DNA of 64,000 bases from Polaribacter porphyrae (GTDB taxonomy: Bacteria > Bacteroidota > Bacteroidia > Flavobacteriales > Flavobacteriaceae): NCBI RefSeq assembly GCF_002954685.1, contig NZ_MSCN01000001.1, forward strand, positions 1,754,429-1,818,428, given 5' to 3'. The position numbers and the translations under genes are program-made. The notes under the pieces are model-generated. The model saw nothing but the letters and a program-made list of their open reading frames with translations, did not search any database and was not told the origin of the DNA. This document shows, piece by piece, positions 26,734 to 35,389 of the stretch (within the stretch, counting starts at the first letter, position 1; every line of letters starts with the position of its first letter).

Positions 26734-27393
26734 ATGAAAACAAAATTACTTTTTATCGCTTTTTGCATCTCAACTTTTATCAATGCACAAAGCATTGAAT
26801 TTACATCAGCAGAATTAACAACAGCAGAAGTTGGAAGTACTATTAAAGTAGATTATAAATATACAATTGCTGCAGATGGTTACATTTATTGTGCTATAAA
26901 TTTGTTAGACGATTGGACTTGGACAGCAGAAGTTGTGGGTGTAGAATTGGCAAATGCTGTTGCAGGAACAGATGTTACAGGTTCTTTTGATTTAACAATT
27001 CCTGATGGAACTTCTCCTTCAACAGATTTAACTGGAAACTTAAATTATAAAATCAATATCGAGTTAAAACAAACACCAGATCAAAGCACCTGGTTAGCAG
27101 GTCAATATCCTGCAACTCAAATTAATATGACAGCTTCTACAGCAAGTATAAATGATACTTTTTTAAACGATTTAAAATTTTATCCAAATCCTGCAAAAGA
27201 TTTTATCCAATTAAAAGGCATTGACAATGTAGATATTTTAAAATTTAAAATTACAAATGTTTTAGGTAAAGAGATTTTAACCTCAACTTTAAATGATAAT
27301 AAAATTGATGTTTCTAGTCTAAATTCTGGCATCTACATTTTAACAGTTCAATTAGATAACAGTTCTAAAAACATAAAATTTATAAAAGAATAA
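26734..27393 (+). CDS. T9SS-exported surface protein with a domain shared with the GH53 enzyme
   Basis: A 219-aa protein with a signal peptide (to INAQ), one beta-sandwich domain (about 20-140) and a type A T9SS sorting domain (about 145-219: FYPNPAKDFIQLKG, GIYILTVQL, KNIKFIKE). The beta domain resembles the N-terminal module of the GH53 product at 35390. Both begin QSIE(F/I), then have VDYKYT or VNFKYT, a Gly-Thr-Asp-(V/I) element, and a final W-x-AG-x-(Y/W) strand. Shared use in a galactanase and in a stand-alone surface protein suggests a glycan-binding role. There is no catalytic domain. Confidence 0.7.
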   Translation: MKTKLLFIAFCISTFINAQSIEFTSAELTTAEVGSTIKVDYKYTIAADGYIYCAINLLDDWTWTAEVVGVELANAVAGTDVTGSFDLTIPDGTSPSTDLTGNLNYKINIELKQTPDQSTWLAGQYPATQINMTASTASINDTFLNDLKFYPNPAKDFIQLKGIDNVDILKFKITNVLGKEILTSTLNDNKIDVSSLNSGIYILTVQLDNSSKNIKFIKE

Positions 27394-27437
27394 TATTCTC
27401 TAATTTAGTTGTATCCATTTAAAACATTTAAAAACCA

Positions 27438-30002
27438 ATGAAAGTCTTTGTAAAGTGTTTTTTCTTTTTCATCTTTTTGCTTAAATCTAGTTTTTTTTTA
27501 GGACAAAAATCTACTTATGTAGATGATAATGGGATTTTTAGATACGTTAAAAACGACAAAGAAATTCGTTTGTTTGGTGTAAATTACACCTTGCCTTTTG
27601 CACACGGTTTTAGGGCGATAAATTATGTTAATAAAAACCATAAAGAAGCTATTGACAAAGACATTTATCATATTACAAGATTGGGTTTAGATGCTTATAG
27701 AGTTCATATTTGGGATATGGAAATCACAGATAGTTTAGGGAATCTGATAAAAACACCGCAGTTAGATTTGTTAGATTATACTTTAGCTGAATTAAAGAAA
27801 AGGGGTATTAAAACTATTGTTACTCCTTTTAAAGTTGGTGGTAATGGGTATCCAGAAAAAGATTTTGATGTAGAAGGTTTTAGCTCAAAATTAGGAAAAT
27901 GGCAAACGTATTCTGGAGATACTGTTTTAGAAAAACAAGAACGTTATTTTACGCAATTATTGAACCACGTAAATACATATACAGGCATTACTTACAAAAA
28001 TGACCCAGCTATTATTGCGCTTGAAATTAATAATGAACCTCAACATACCAATGGAAAAGTTGCAACTACTTACATTAATAAAATGGTTAATGTAATTCGA
28101 AAAGCTGGCTTTAAAAACCCAATTTTTTACAACGTTTCAGAACGTTCAGCATTTATTGATGATTACTTAAAAGCTGATATTCAAGGTTGTACCTTTCAAT
28201 GGTATCCAACAGGTTTAGTACATAACAGTTTGTTGAAAAGTAATTTTTTACCAAATGTAGATCAATATCAGATCCCATTTCAAGAGAAAAAAGCATTCCA
28301 AAATAAAACTAGAATTATTTATGAGTTTGATGCTGGAGACACCAATTCATCAGTCATTTTTCCAGCAATGGCTAGAAGTTTTAGAGAAGCAAAATTTCAG
28401 TTTGCAACCCAGTTTGCTTATGAACCTATAGATTTGGCATTTGCGAATACAGAATATCAAACTCATTATTTAAATTTGGCGTATACACCTTCTAAAGCGA
28501 TTTCTATTAAAATTGCAGGAGAAATTTTTCGTGAAACTCCTAATGGAAAAAGTTTTGGTAGATTTCCGAAAAATAATACATTTTTAAATACAAAATTAAA
28601 CTATGAAAATGAAGTAGCAATTTACAATTCTGATACAAAATTTTTCTATACAAATACTACAAAAGAAACTCCAAGAAATAGTAAAAAATTAAAGCATATT
28701 GCTGGGGTTGGCAATTCAGAAATTATAAACTATGCTGGAAATGGAGCTTATTTTTTAGATAAAATAGAAAAGGGTATTTGGAGATTGGAAGTTTTACCTG
28801 ATGTACTTTGGGTAAAAGATCCTTATGAAAAAGCGAGTCTAAAAAAAACAGTTGCAGTTTTACAAGAAAATAAGAACAAGATTAAAATTGATTTAAAAAA
28901 TTTAGGAAATCGTTATTTTATTAAAGGGATTAATACTGATAATTCTTTTGAGAATCAAGCAGAAGATAGAAGTGTTATAATACAACCTGGTACGTATATT
29001 ATTTCTTTGAATAAATTAGCTGATGATTTTAAACTAAATCAAAAATTTGGAAATATAAGATTGAATGAATTTGCTACAAATCATCAAAAAATTAATCAAA
29101 CCTACGTAGTTCATCAACCTAAAAAAGAAATTGAAAAAGGAGATAATTTAACAATAGAAGCAAAAATTGTAGGTCCAAATAAAATCAATAAAGTTGAAGT
29201 TGTTTTAAATACTGGTTATCAAAAAACGGATAATTACAAAATGACTAAAAGGAGTAATTTTAGTTATATAGTTACAATTCCGAAAACTAAAATTTATAAC
29301 GAATCTTTTAATTATTACATTGTTATAACTACTGATAAAAAGCAAATTACGTTTCCAGAAAATGTTTCAGGAAATCCAGCAAATTGGGATTTTGTAAGCA
29401 ACACAAAATACACCACAAAAATTGTAGAAAAAGAACCAATAATTGTTTTATACGATGCTATAAAAGATACTTCTAAAAACTTTCTGTGGCCAAGACAATG
29501 GAATGCTATCAAGTACAACATTGAAAAAGTTACACATAAAATAGCTTCAAAAAATTATTTAAGTGTTTATGCTGATAATTTAAACGCTAAAAACCCTGAC
29601 TTAACTTTTAAAGTTTTGCTAAAAGATGTAGTGAAAAGAGAGCAAAATAATTTAACAAAAACACAATCAATAGTTGTAACTGCTTCATCTGAAAATAAAA
29701 ATAATCAGAAAGTTCAAATTGCAGTACAGTTAAAAAATGGGCAAGTTTTTGGAAAAGTAATTGAGTTGCCTTCAGAAATGGAAGATATTAATATTCCTTT
29801 TGAACAATTACAACAAGTTTCGCAAGTTTTGTTGCCAAGGCCTTTTCCACCTTTTCAATCTTATTTTTTAAAATCATCAGAAAATTCAAGTTTTAATGCT
29901 AAAAATATTGAAGCAATACAAATTTCTATTGGTCCTGAAATCAAAAAAGAAAATTACACCAAACCACAACAAGTATCCATCTATAAAATACTTTTAAAAT
30001 AA
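27438..30002 (+). CDS. secreted clan GH-A glycoside hydrolase, possibly GH147 beta-galactosidase
   Basis: An 854-aa protein with a signal peptide ending FFLGQ. Residues about 30-400 form a (beta/alpha)8 clan GH-A domain (RLFGVNYTLPFAHG, DAYRVHIWDMEI) with predicted acid/base E200 (ALEINNEP) and nucleophile E296 (IIYEFDAGD). About 450 residues of beta-rich modules follow. Size and setting next to GH53 and GH2 recall GH147, a family founded on a galactan-locus beta-galactosidase; this assignment is from memory and a GH5-like enzyme is the alternative. The next gene starts directly after the stop codon (TAA then ATG). Confidence 0.75.
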   Translation: MKVFVKCFFFFIFLLKSSFFLGQKSTYVDDNGIFRYVKNDKEIRLFGVNYTLPFAHGFRAINYVNKNHKEAIDKDIYHITRLGLDAYRVHIWDMEITDSLGNLIKTPQLDLLDYTLAELKKRGIKTIVTPFKVGGNGYPEKDFDVEGFSSKLGKWQTYSGDTVLEKQERYFTQLLNHVNTYTGITYKNDPAIIALEINNEPQHTNGKVATTYINKMVNVIRKAGFKNPIFYNVSERSAFIDDYLKADIQGCTFQWYPTGLVHNSLLKSNFLPNVDQYQIPFQEKKAFQNKTRIIYEFDAGDTNSSVIFPAMARSFREAKFQFATQFAYEPIDLAFANTEYQTHYLNLAYTPSKAISIKIAGEIFRETPNGKSFGRFPKNNTFLNTKLNYENEVAIYNSDTKFFYTNTTKETPRNSKKLKHIAGVGNSEIINYAGNGAYFLDKIEKGIWRLEVLPDVLWVKDPYEKASLKKTVAVLQENKNKIKIDLKNLGNRYFIKGINTDNSFENQAEDRSVIIQPGTYIISLNKLADDFKLNQKFGNIRLNEFATNHQKINQTYVVHQPKKEIEKGDNLTIEAKIVGPNKINKVEVVLNTGYQKTDNYKMTKRSNFSYIVTIPKTKIYNESFNYYIVITTDKKQITFPENVSGNPANWDFVSNTKYTTKIVEKEPIIVLYDAIKDTSKNFLWPRQWNAIKYNIEKVTHKIASKNYLSVYADNLNAKNPDLTFKVLLKDVVKREQNNLTKTQSIVVTASSENKNNQKVQIAVQLKNGQVFGKVIELPSEMEDINIPFEQLQQVSQVLLPRPFPPFQSYFLKSSENSSFNAKNIEAIQISIGPEIKKENYTKPQQVSIYKILLK

Positions 30003-32351
30003 ATGAGGATAATTAATTATATATTTTTTATAGCAATTTTTCTATTTGTGAATGGGTGTGCTAAAAAAGAGGTTTTTAACACAAGTAAAGAAAAATTTAA
30101 TTCAGATTGGTATTTTATAAAAGCAGAAAATAAAACTATTTCTGATGAGAATTTTATTAATGAAGAGAGTTTTAAATCTTGGGAAAAAGTTAATTTACCA
30201 CATACAACAAACATAGAACCTAAAATTGTAAATAGTCAATGGCAAGGAATTAGTTGGTATAAAAAAGAATTTTCGCTACCAATTTCAAACAAAGAAAAAA
30301 AACTGTTTTTGCATTTTGAGGGCGCAATGAATATTGCAGAAGTTTGGGTAAATGGTAAAAAATTAATCAAACATCAAGGAGGATATTTACCTTTTGTTAT
30401 CGACTTTTCTGATGTTGCCAAATTTGATAAAGAAAATATAATTGCAGTAAAATTAAATAATAAAGATAACCCAATAACAGGTCCAAAACCATTAGAAAAA
30501 TTAGATTTTAACACTTATGGAGGTATTTATAGAAATATTTGGTTAGTTGCTAAAACCCCATTGTATATTACAGACCCTATTTTAGAAAACAAGACTGCAA
30601 GTGGTGGCGTTTTTGTAAAATACAGTGATGTTTCAAACAAAAAAGCAACCATCAATATTCAAACTCATATTAGGAATGAAAATGGTACGTCCAAAACTTT
30701 TTACGTAAAACAGTCTTTAATTTCGAATGATAGCATCATTAAAAGCATCAACAGTAAAAAAATAAGTTTAGATGCCAATATTGATAAAGAAATAACTCAA
30801 AAAATTGATGTAGAATATCCAAAACTTTGGTCTCCAGATTATCCAAACTTATATACTTTAAAAACAGAAATTATTGAAGACGATATTGTTGTTGATGTTG
30901 AAAAAACAACAATTGGTATCAAAACAATGGAATTTAAAGGTCAAGACTTCTATTTGAATGGGAAAAAGACCTTTTTAAGAGGTGTAAATCGTCATCAAGA
31001 ATATCCTTTTGTTGGGTATGCTTTATCTGATAATGCAAATTATAGAGATGCAAAAAAAATTAAAGATGCTGGTTTTGATTATGTTCGTCTGTCACATTAT
31101 CCACAAAGTACTGCTTTTATGAAAGCATGTGATGAGTTAGGATTAATTACTATTGATGCAATTTTAGGGTGGCAATATTTTTCTGAAGATAAAAATTTTC
31201 AAAAACACGTTTTTCAAACAGCAAAAGATTTAATTAGAAGAGATAGAAATCATGCTTCTGTTTTGGCTTGGGAGGTTTCTTTAAACGAATCTTGGATGCC
31301 AGAAATATTTATAGACTCTTTAACTACAATTGCTAAAAAAGAATATCCAACAAATCAATGTTTTACTGCTGGTTGGCAATCTTATGGATATGATATTTAT
31401 TTGCAAGCAAGACAACATAGACTAAAACATTATGATGCAAAAATTAAAAAGCCTTACAATGTTTCTGAATATGGAGACTGGGAATATTATGCAATGAATG
31501 CGGGTCTTAATCAGGACACTTGGGGTGGTTTATTGCAGCAAGAGCGTTCAAGTAGGCAATTACGCTCTGCAGGTGAAAAAGGACTGCTACAACAAGCTAT
31601 AAATATTCAAGAAGCCCATAATGACAATTTAAATACACCAGCTTTTGCAGATGGTTATTGGGTTATGTTTGATTATAATAGAGGGTATGCAGATGATATA
31701 GAAGCATCTGGAATTATGGATTTATTTCGAATTCCTAAACCTTCTTATTATTTCTATCAAAGTCAAAGAGATGCAGATAATCCAAATGGAAAACCAATGA
31801 TTTATATTGCAAATCAATGGAAAAAAGATAGCCCTTTAAATGTTCGTATTTTTAGTAATTGTGATGAAGTTGAGTTGTTTTTAAATGATAAATCTTTAGG
31901 CAGACAAAAACCAGACAAAAATAGAATATCTTCAAACTTAAAACATCCACCATTTACATTTAGGTTAGAAAAATTTGAAAAAGGACAATTAGAGGCTAAA
32001 GGTTATATAAAGAATAAAATGGTGGTAAAAGCCGATGTAAAAACTCCAGAAATTGCTTCAAAAATTGAATTGGTTATTGATGATTCTGAAATTGTTCCAA
32101 AAGTGAATACTAACGATATATTATTTGTGTATGCTAAAATTTTAGATAAAAATGGTACGTTGGTTTCATCATCAAATGCATCTGTAAATTTTAAAATAGA
32201 AGGCGACGCAGTTTTAATTGGAGAGAATGATACAAATGCAGAAGCAGGTATTGCAAGCATTTTAGTAAAGATTGGAGAAAATTCTGGAGATGTAAAAATC
32301 ACTGCAACTTCTCAAAATTTTACAACTGAAACTACTATCAGAATAGAATAA
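30003..32351 (+). CDS. GH2 beta-galactosidase-type lipoprotein
   Basis: A 782-aa lipoprotein (VNGC, Cys19). It has the GH2 sugar-binding domain (WEKVNLPHTTN, GISWYKKEF, EVWVNGKKL, TYGGIYRNIWL), an immunoglobulin-like domain, the barrel (RGVNRHQEYP, YVRLSHYPQ) and C-terminal DUF4982/Ig-like modules. Predicted acid/base is E429 (VSLNESW instead of the usual GNE) and nucleophile E489 (VSEYGDW). The lipid anchor suggests action in the periplasm or on the surface, releasing galactose from galacto-oligosaccharides. Other GH2 activities cannot be excluded from sequence. Confidence 0.88.
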   Translation: MRIINYIFFIAIFLFVNGCAKKEVFNTSKEKFNSDWYFIKAENKTISDENFINEESFKSWEKVNLPHTTNIEPKIVNSQWQGISWYKKEFSLPISNKEKKLFLHFEGAMNIAEVWVNGKKLIKHQGGYLPFVIDFSDVAKFDKENIIAVKLNNKDNPITGPKPLEKLDFNTYGGIYRNIWLVAKTPLYITDPILENKTASGGVFVKYSDVSNKKATINIQTHIRNENGTSKTFYVKQSLISNDSIIKSINSKKISLDANIDKEITQKIDVEYPKLWSPDYPNLYTLKTEIIEDDIVVDVEKTTIGIKTMEFKGQDFYLNGKKTFLRGVNRHQEYPFVGYALSDNANYRDAKKIKDAGFDYVRLSHYPQSTAFMKACDELGLITIDAILGWQYFSEDKNFQKHVFQTAKDLIRRDRNHASVLAWEVSLNESWMPEIFIDSLTTIAKKEYPTNQCFTAGWQSYGYDIYLQARQHRLKHYDAKIKKPYNVSEYGDWEYYAMNAGLNQDTWGGLLQQERSSRQLRSAGEKGLLQQAINIQEAHNDNLNTPAFADGYWVMFDYNRGYADDIEASGIMDLFRIPKPSYYFYQSQRDADNPNGKPMIYIANQWKKDSPLNVRIFSNCDEVELFLNDKSLGRQKPDKNRISSNLKHPPFTFRLEKFEKGQLEAKGYIKNKMVVKADVKTPEIASKIELVIDDSEIVPKVNTNDILFVYAKILDKNGTLVSSSNASVNFKIEGDAVLIGENDTNAEAGIASILVKIGENSGDVKITATSQNFTTETTIRIE

Positions 32352-32392
32352 AAAAGAGCTCATTTTTATCACTCAAAAAAGAATTATTTAAA

Positions 32393-34468
32393 ATGAAAAT
32401 AAAAAATTTAGTTGCTTTATTAATTTTATCATTCACAACTTTATATGTTGCAAATGCACAAGAGTTTTTAAAAGAACGAAATACAAAAGTATTAACAGAT
32501 TGGAAATTTTCTAAAAGCGATTACTGGAAGTATGGCACAAACTTAAAAAACGGAGAAGGCTCTATTTGGAAAAATGTAAAAATTCCACACACTTGGAATG
32601 CCAAAGACGTTTTAACAGACGGCGTAAATTCTTATCATGGAGTTGGCACGTATATGCACAAATTAGAAGCACAGGAAATTAATGAAAACGTAAGACATTT
32701 TATTCGTTTTGAAGGCGTTTCTCTTAAAAGCGAAGTGTATATAAATGGCGAATTTGTTGGTGAACATTTAGGTGGTTATAGCGCATTTTGTTTTGAAATT
32801 ACAGACTTTTTAAAGAAAGACGAAGCAAATGAAATTGGTGTAAAAGTAAATAATATTCCGTCTAGAAATATGGCACCTTCAGCAGAAACTTTGTTTCCTG
32901 TTTTTGGCGGAATTTACAGACCTGTAACTTATTTTACAACAAAACAAACATGTATTTCTCCTTTAGATTTTGCTTCAAGTGGGGTTTATATTTCGCAAAC
33001 ATCTGTTACAAAAAATAAAGCAGTTTTAGATGTTGCTGTTTTAGTTTCATCAAAAAATACATCAAAATCAAAAAAAATAGTTTTTACAATTCAAGATAAA
33101 GAAGGAAATGTAGCTCTACAAGAAAGTGAGAATTTTAACTTTAAAAAAAATTCTGAAAACCAATTGGTTAAAAAGAGATTGACAGTAAATAAACCACATT
33201 TATGGCAAGGAACAATTGACCCTTATCAATATATATTTAAAGTCACTTTGTTAGAAAATAATAGTAAAATTGATGAAATAAATCATACAATGGGTTTACG
33301 TTCATTTGAAGTTACAGCAAGAAAAGGGTTCTTTTTAAATAACAAATCATATCCACTTTATGGTGTAAATAGGCATCAGGAAATAGAAGGTTTTGGTTCT
33401 GCATTATCATCAGAACAACATCAACAAGATTTTGAATTGATAAAAGAATTGGGTGTTTCTAGTGTTCGTTTGTCACATTACCAACAAGCTGAAGAATTTT
33501 ACGATTTATTTAGCAAAAGCGGAATTATGGTTTGGGCAGAAATACCAAATACACCTCCTTATATTAAAAATAATCCTAAATATTTAGAAAACTGCAAACT
33601 TCAAATTGAAGAAATGATTAAGCAGAACTTTAATCAAACTGCAATTTATTGTTGGGGTTTAGGTAATGAAATAAGGATCCCGAAAAAAGATTTAAAAATA
33701 TTGCACGATTTCACAAAATCTCTAGACAATACAAGATATTCTGTTTTTGTAGATAACGTAGATGCAAATGAAACGCATACTGTTACTGATATACAAGCGT
33801 GGAATATGTATTATGGTTGGTATGGAGAAGGTCTAAAAGATGGTTACAGTAAAAAAACTAATAGAATTCATAAAAAATTTCCTGAAATAAAAATTGGAAT
33901 TGCCGAGTTTGGTGCAGGAGGAAGTATCTCTCAACAAAAAGAAGATTTTGAAAGACCAGAACCTATAAGTGGTAAGTTTTTCCCAGAACAATACCAAACC
34001 CATTATCATGAAAATGCTTGGAATGATATGAAAGACAGAGACGATATTTGGTGTAAATACATTTGGAATATGTTCGATTTTAGTTGGACAACAGTAGAAA
34101 GAGGAGACAGAAATTTCATCAACCATAAAGGTTTGGTAACACATAATAGAAAAACTAAAAAAGATGCTTTTTATTTTTACAAGGCAAATTGGTCTAAAAA
34201 ACCTGTGTTACATATTACAAATAAAAGGTTGATAAAAAGAGAAAAAGAAATCACTTTTGTTAAAGTTTATTCTAATTTAAAAAAAGTGGAATTGTTTGTA
34301 AATGGTATTAGTAAAGGGATAAAAGAAAGAAAATCAGATAGGTTTATTTTACAATGGAATGAGATAAAATTACAAAAAGGAAAAAATAAAATTGATGTAA
34401 TTGGTTTATCTGAAGAAAAAAAGTTTACGGATAGTTGTGAATGGAATTTTATAAAGAATGGTTTATAG
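32393..34468 (+). CDS. GH2 beta-galactosidase, secreted
   Basis: A 691-aa protein with a signal peptide (to VANAQ). GH2 domains in order: jelly roll (WKNVKIPHTWNAKD, FEGVSLKSEVYINGEF, PVFGGIYRPV), Ig-like, catalytic barrel (YGVNRHQEIEG, VRLSHYQQ) with acid/base E426 (WGLGNEI) and nucleophile E505 (IAEFGAGG), and a short C-terminal Ig-like module. It differs clearly from the preceding GH2, so the pair probably attacks different linkages or chain ends of the galactan. It lies 41 nt after that gene in the same transcript. Confidence 0.9.
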   Translation: MKIKNLVALLILSFTTLYVANAQEFLKERNTKVLTDWKFSKSDYWKYGTNLKNGEGSIWKNVKIPHTWNAKDVLTDGVNSYHGVGTYMHKLEAQEINENVRHFIRFEGVSLKSEVYINGEFVGEHLGGYSAFCFEITDFLKKDEANEIGVKVNNIPSRNMAPSAETLFPVFGGIYRPVTYFTTKQTCISPLDFASSGVYISQTSVTKNKAVLDVAVLVSSKNTSKSKKIVFTIQDKEGNVALQESENFNFKKNSENQLVKKRLTVNKPHLWQGTIDPYQYIFKVTLLENNSKIDEINHTMGLRSFEVTARKGFFLNNKSYPLYGVNRHQEIEGFGSALSSEQHQQDFELIKELGVSSVRLSHYQQAEEFYDLFSKSGIMVWAEIPNTPPYIKNNPKYLENCKLQIEEMIKQNFNQTAIYCWGLGNEIRIPKKDLKILHDFTKSLDNTRYSVFVDNVDANETHTVTDIQAWNMYYGWYGEGLKDGYSKKTNRIHKKFPEIKIGIAEFGAGGSISQQKEDFERPEPISGKFFPEQYQTHYHENAWNDMKDRDDIWCKYIWNMFDFSWTTVERGDRNFINHKGLVTHNRKTKKDAFYFYKANWSKKPVLHITNKRLIKREKEITFVKVYSNLKKVELFVNGISKGIKERKSDRFILQWNEIKLQKGKNKIDVIGLSEEKKFTDSCEWNFIKNGL

Positions 34469-34478
34469 AAATTAAAAT

Positions 34479-35378
34479 ATGATAAGTAGAAAATATATCT
34501 CATCTTCTAAAAGAAAAATTTACTTCATTAGTCTTACACTGTTTTTTATTTCTTGTGAAAAAAAAGGAGAAGCTACAAGTCAAATTCCAGAAGCAATAGA
34601 AAGTATTTATGTTGTTGATAAGATTAGAGAACGTGCAAAAAATCAAATTTTAGTTTGTGCACATAGAGCTTATCATAAATTTGTTCCAGAAAACTCTTTA
34701 GCATCTGTTCAACAAGCCATAGATGCAAAAATAGATGTTGTAGAAATAGATGTAAACACTACAAAAGATGGAATTTTAGTTTTAATGCACGATAATTCTA
34801 TTGATAGAACAACCAATGGAAAAGGTTGGATTAGTGATTTTACTTTTGCTGAACTGCAACAATTATTTCTGATAAAAGATGGAGAAATAACAACTCATAA
34901 AATACCTACTTTAAATGAAGTTTTATCAATAGCGAAAGGAAAAATTATTTTAAACCTAGATATTAAACGAGTTGATGTAGCCAAATTATATCAACAATTA
35001 AAAATCAATAAAATGCAAAATGAAGTTTTCTCATATATCTGGGACAAAAGAAAAATAGAGAAAATCTTAAATATAGACTCAACTTATGCAGTTTTACCAG
35101 AGGTTTCAAATAAAATAGAAATGGAGTATTATCTAAAAAATGTCACATCAAAATTGCAACATCTTAATGAAAAATCTTTTTCATCAGAAAATATGACTTG
35201 GGCAAAAAATAATGGTATTCTAACATTTATGAATATTCTTTGGAAGCCAGATGAGGAATTTATTCAAAATAACACAAAAAAAGTAGATCAAATTATTGCA
35301 CTAAAACCTACAATTATTCAGACTGATCATCCAAAAAAAGTATTGGATTATTTAAAAAGTAAAAATTTACACGATTAA
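34479..35378 (+). CDS. glycerophosphodiester phosphodiesterase-family lipoprotein
   Basis: A 299-aa lipoprotein (FFISC, Cys26). GDPD motifs are present: AHRAYHKFVPENS, VVEIDVNTTKDGILVLMHD, RTTNGKGWI and a closing IIQTDHP. The His, Glu, Asp and His of the metal-dependent site are all there. The family normally hydrolyses glycerophosphodiesters, but PUL-encoded members may act on phospho-sugar or other diesters. Its position between GH2 and GH53, 10 nt before the GH53 gene start, ties it to the galactan locus. The true substrate here is unknown. Confidence 0.85.
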   Translation: MISRKYISSSKRKIYFISLTLFFISCEKKGEATSQIPEAIESIYVVDKIRERAKNQILVCAHRAYHKFVPENSLASVQQAIDAKIDVVEIDVNTTKDGILVLMHDNSIDRTTNGKGWISDFTFAELQQLFLIKDGEITTHKIPTLNEVLSIAKGKIILNLDIKRVDVAKLYQQLKINKMQNEVFSYIWDKRKIEKILNIDSTYAVLPEVSNKIEMEYYLKNVTSKLQHLNEKSFSSENMTWAKNNGILTFMNILWKPDEEFIQNNTKKVDQIIALKPTIIQTDHPKKVLDYLKSKNLHD

Positions 35379-35389
35379 AAAAAGATAAA

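Noticed and set aside
32003..32302. Long minus-strand ORF inside the GH2 gene
   Set aside because: Antisense shadow of a well-supported coding sequence; it shows no domain and no start context.
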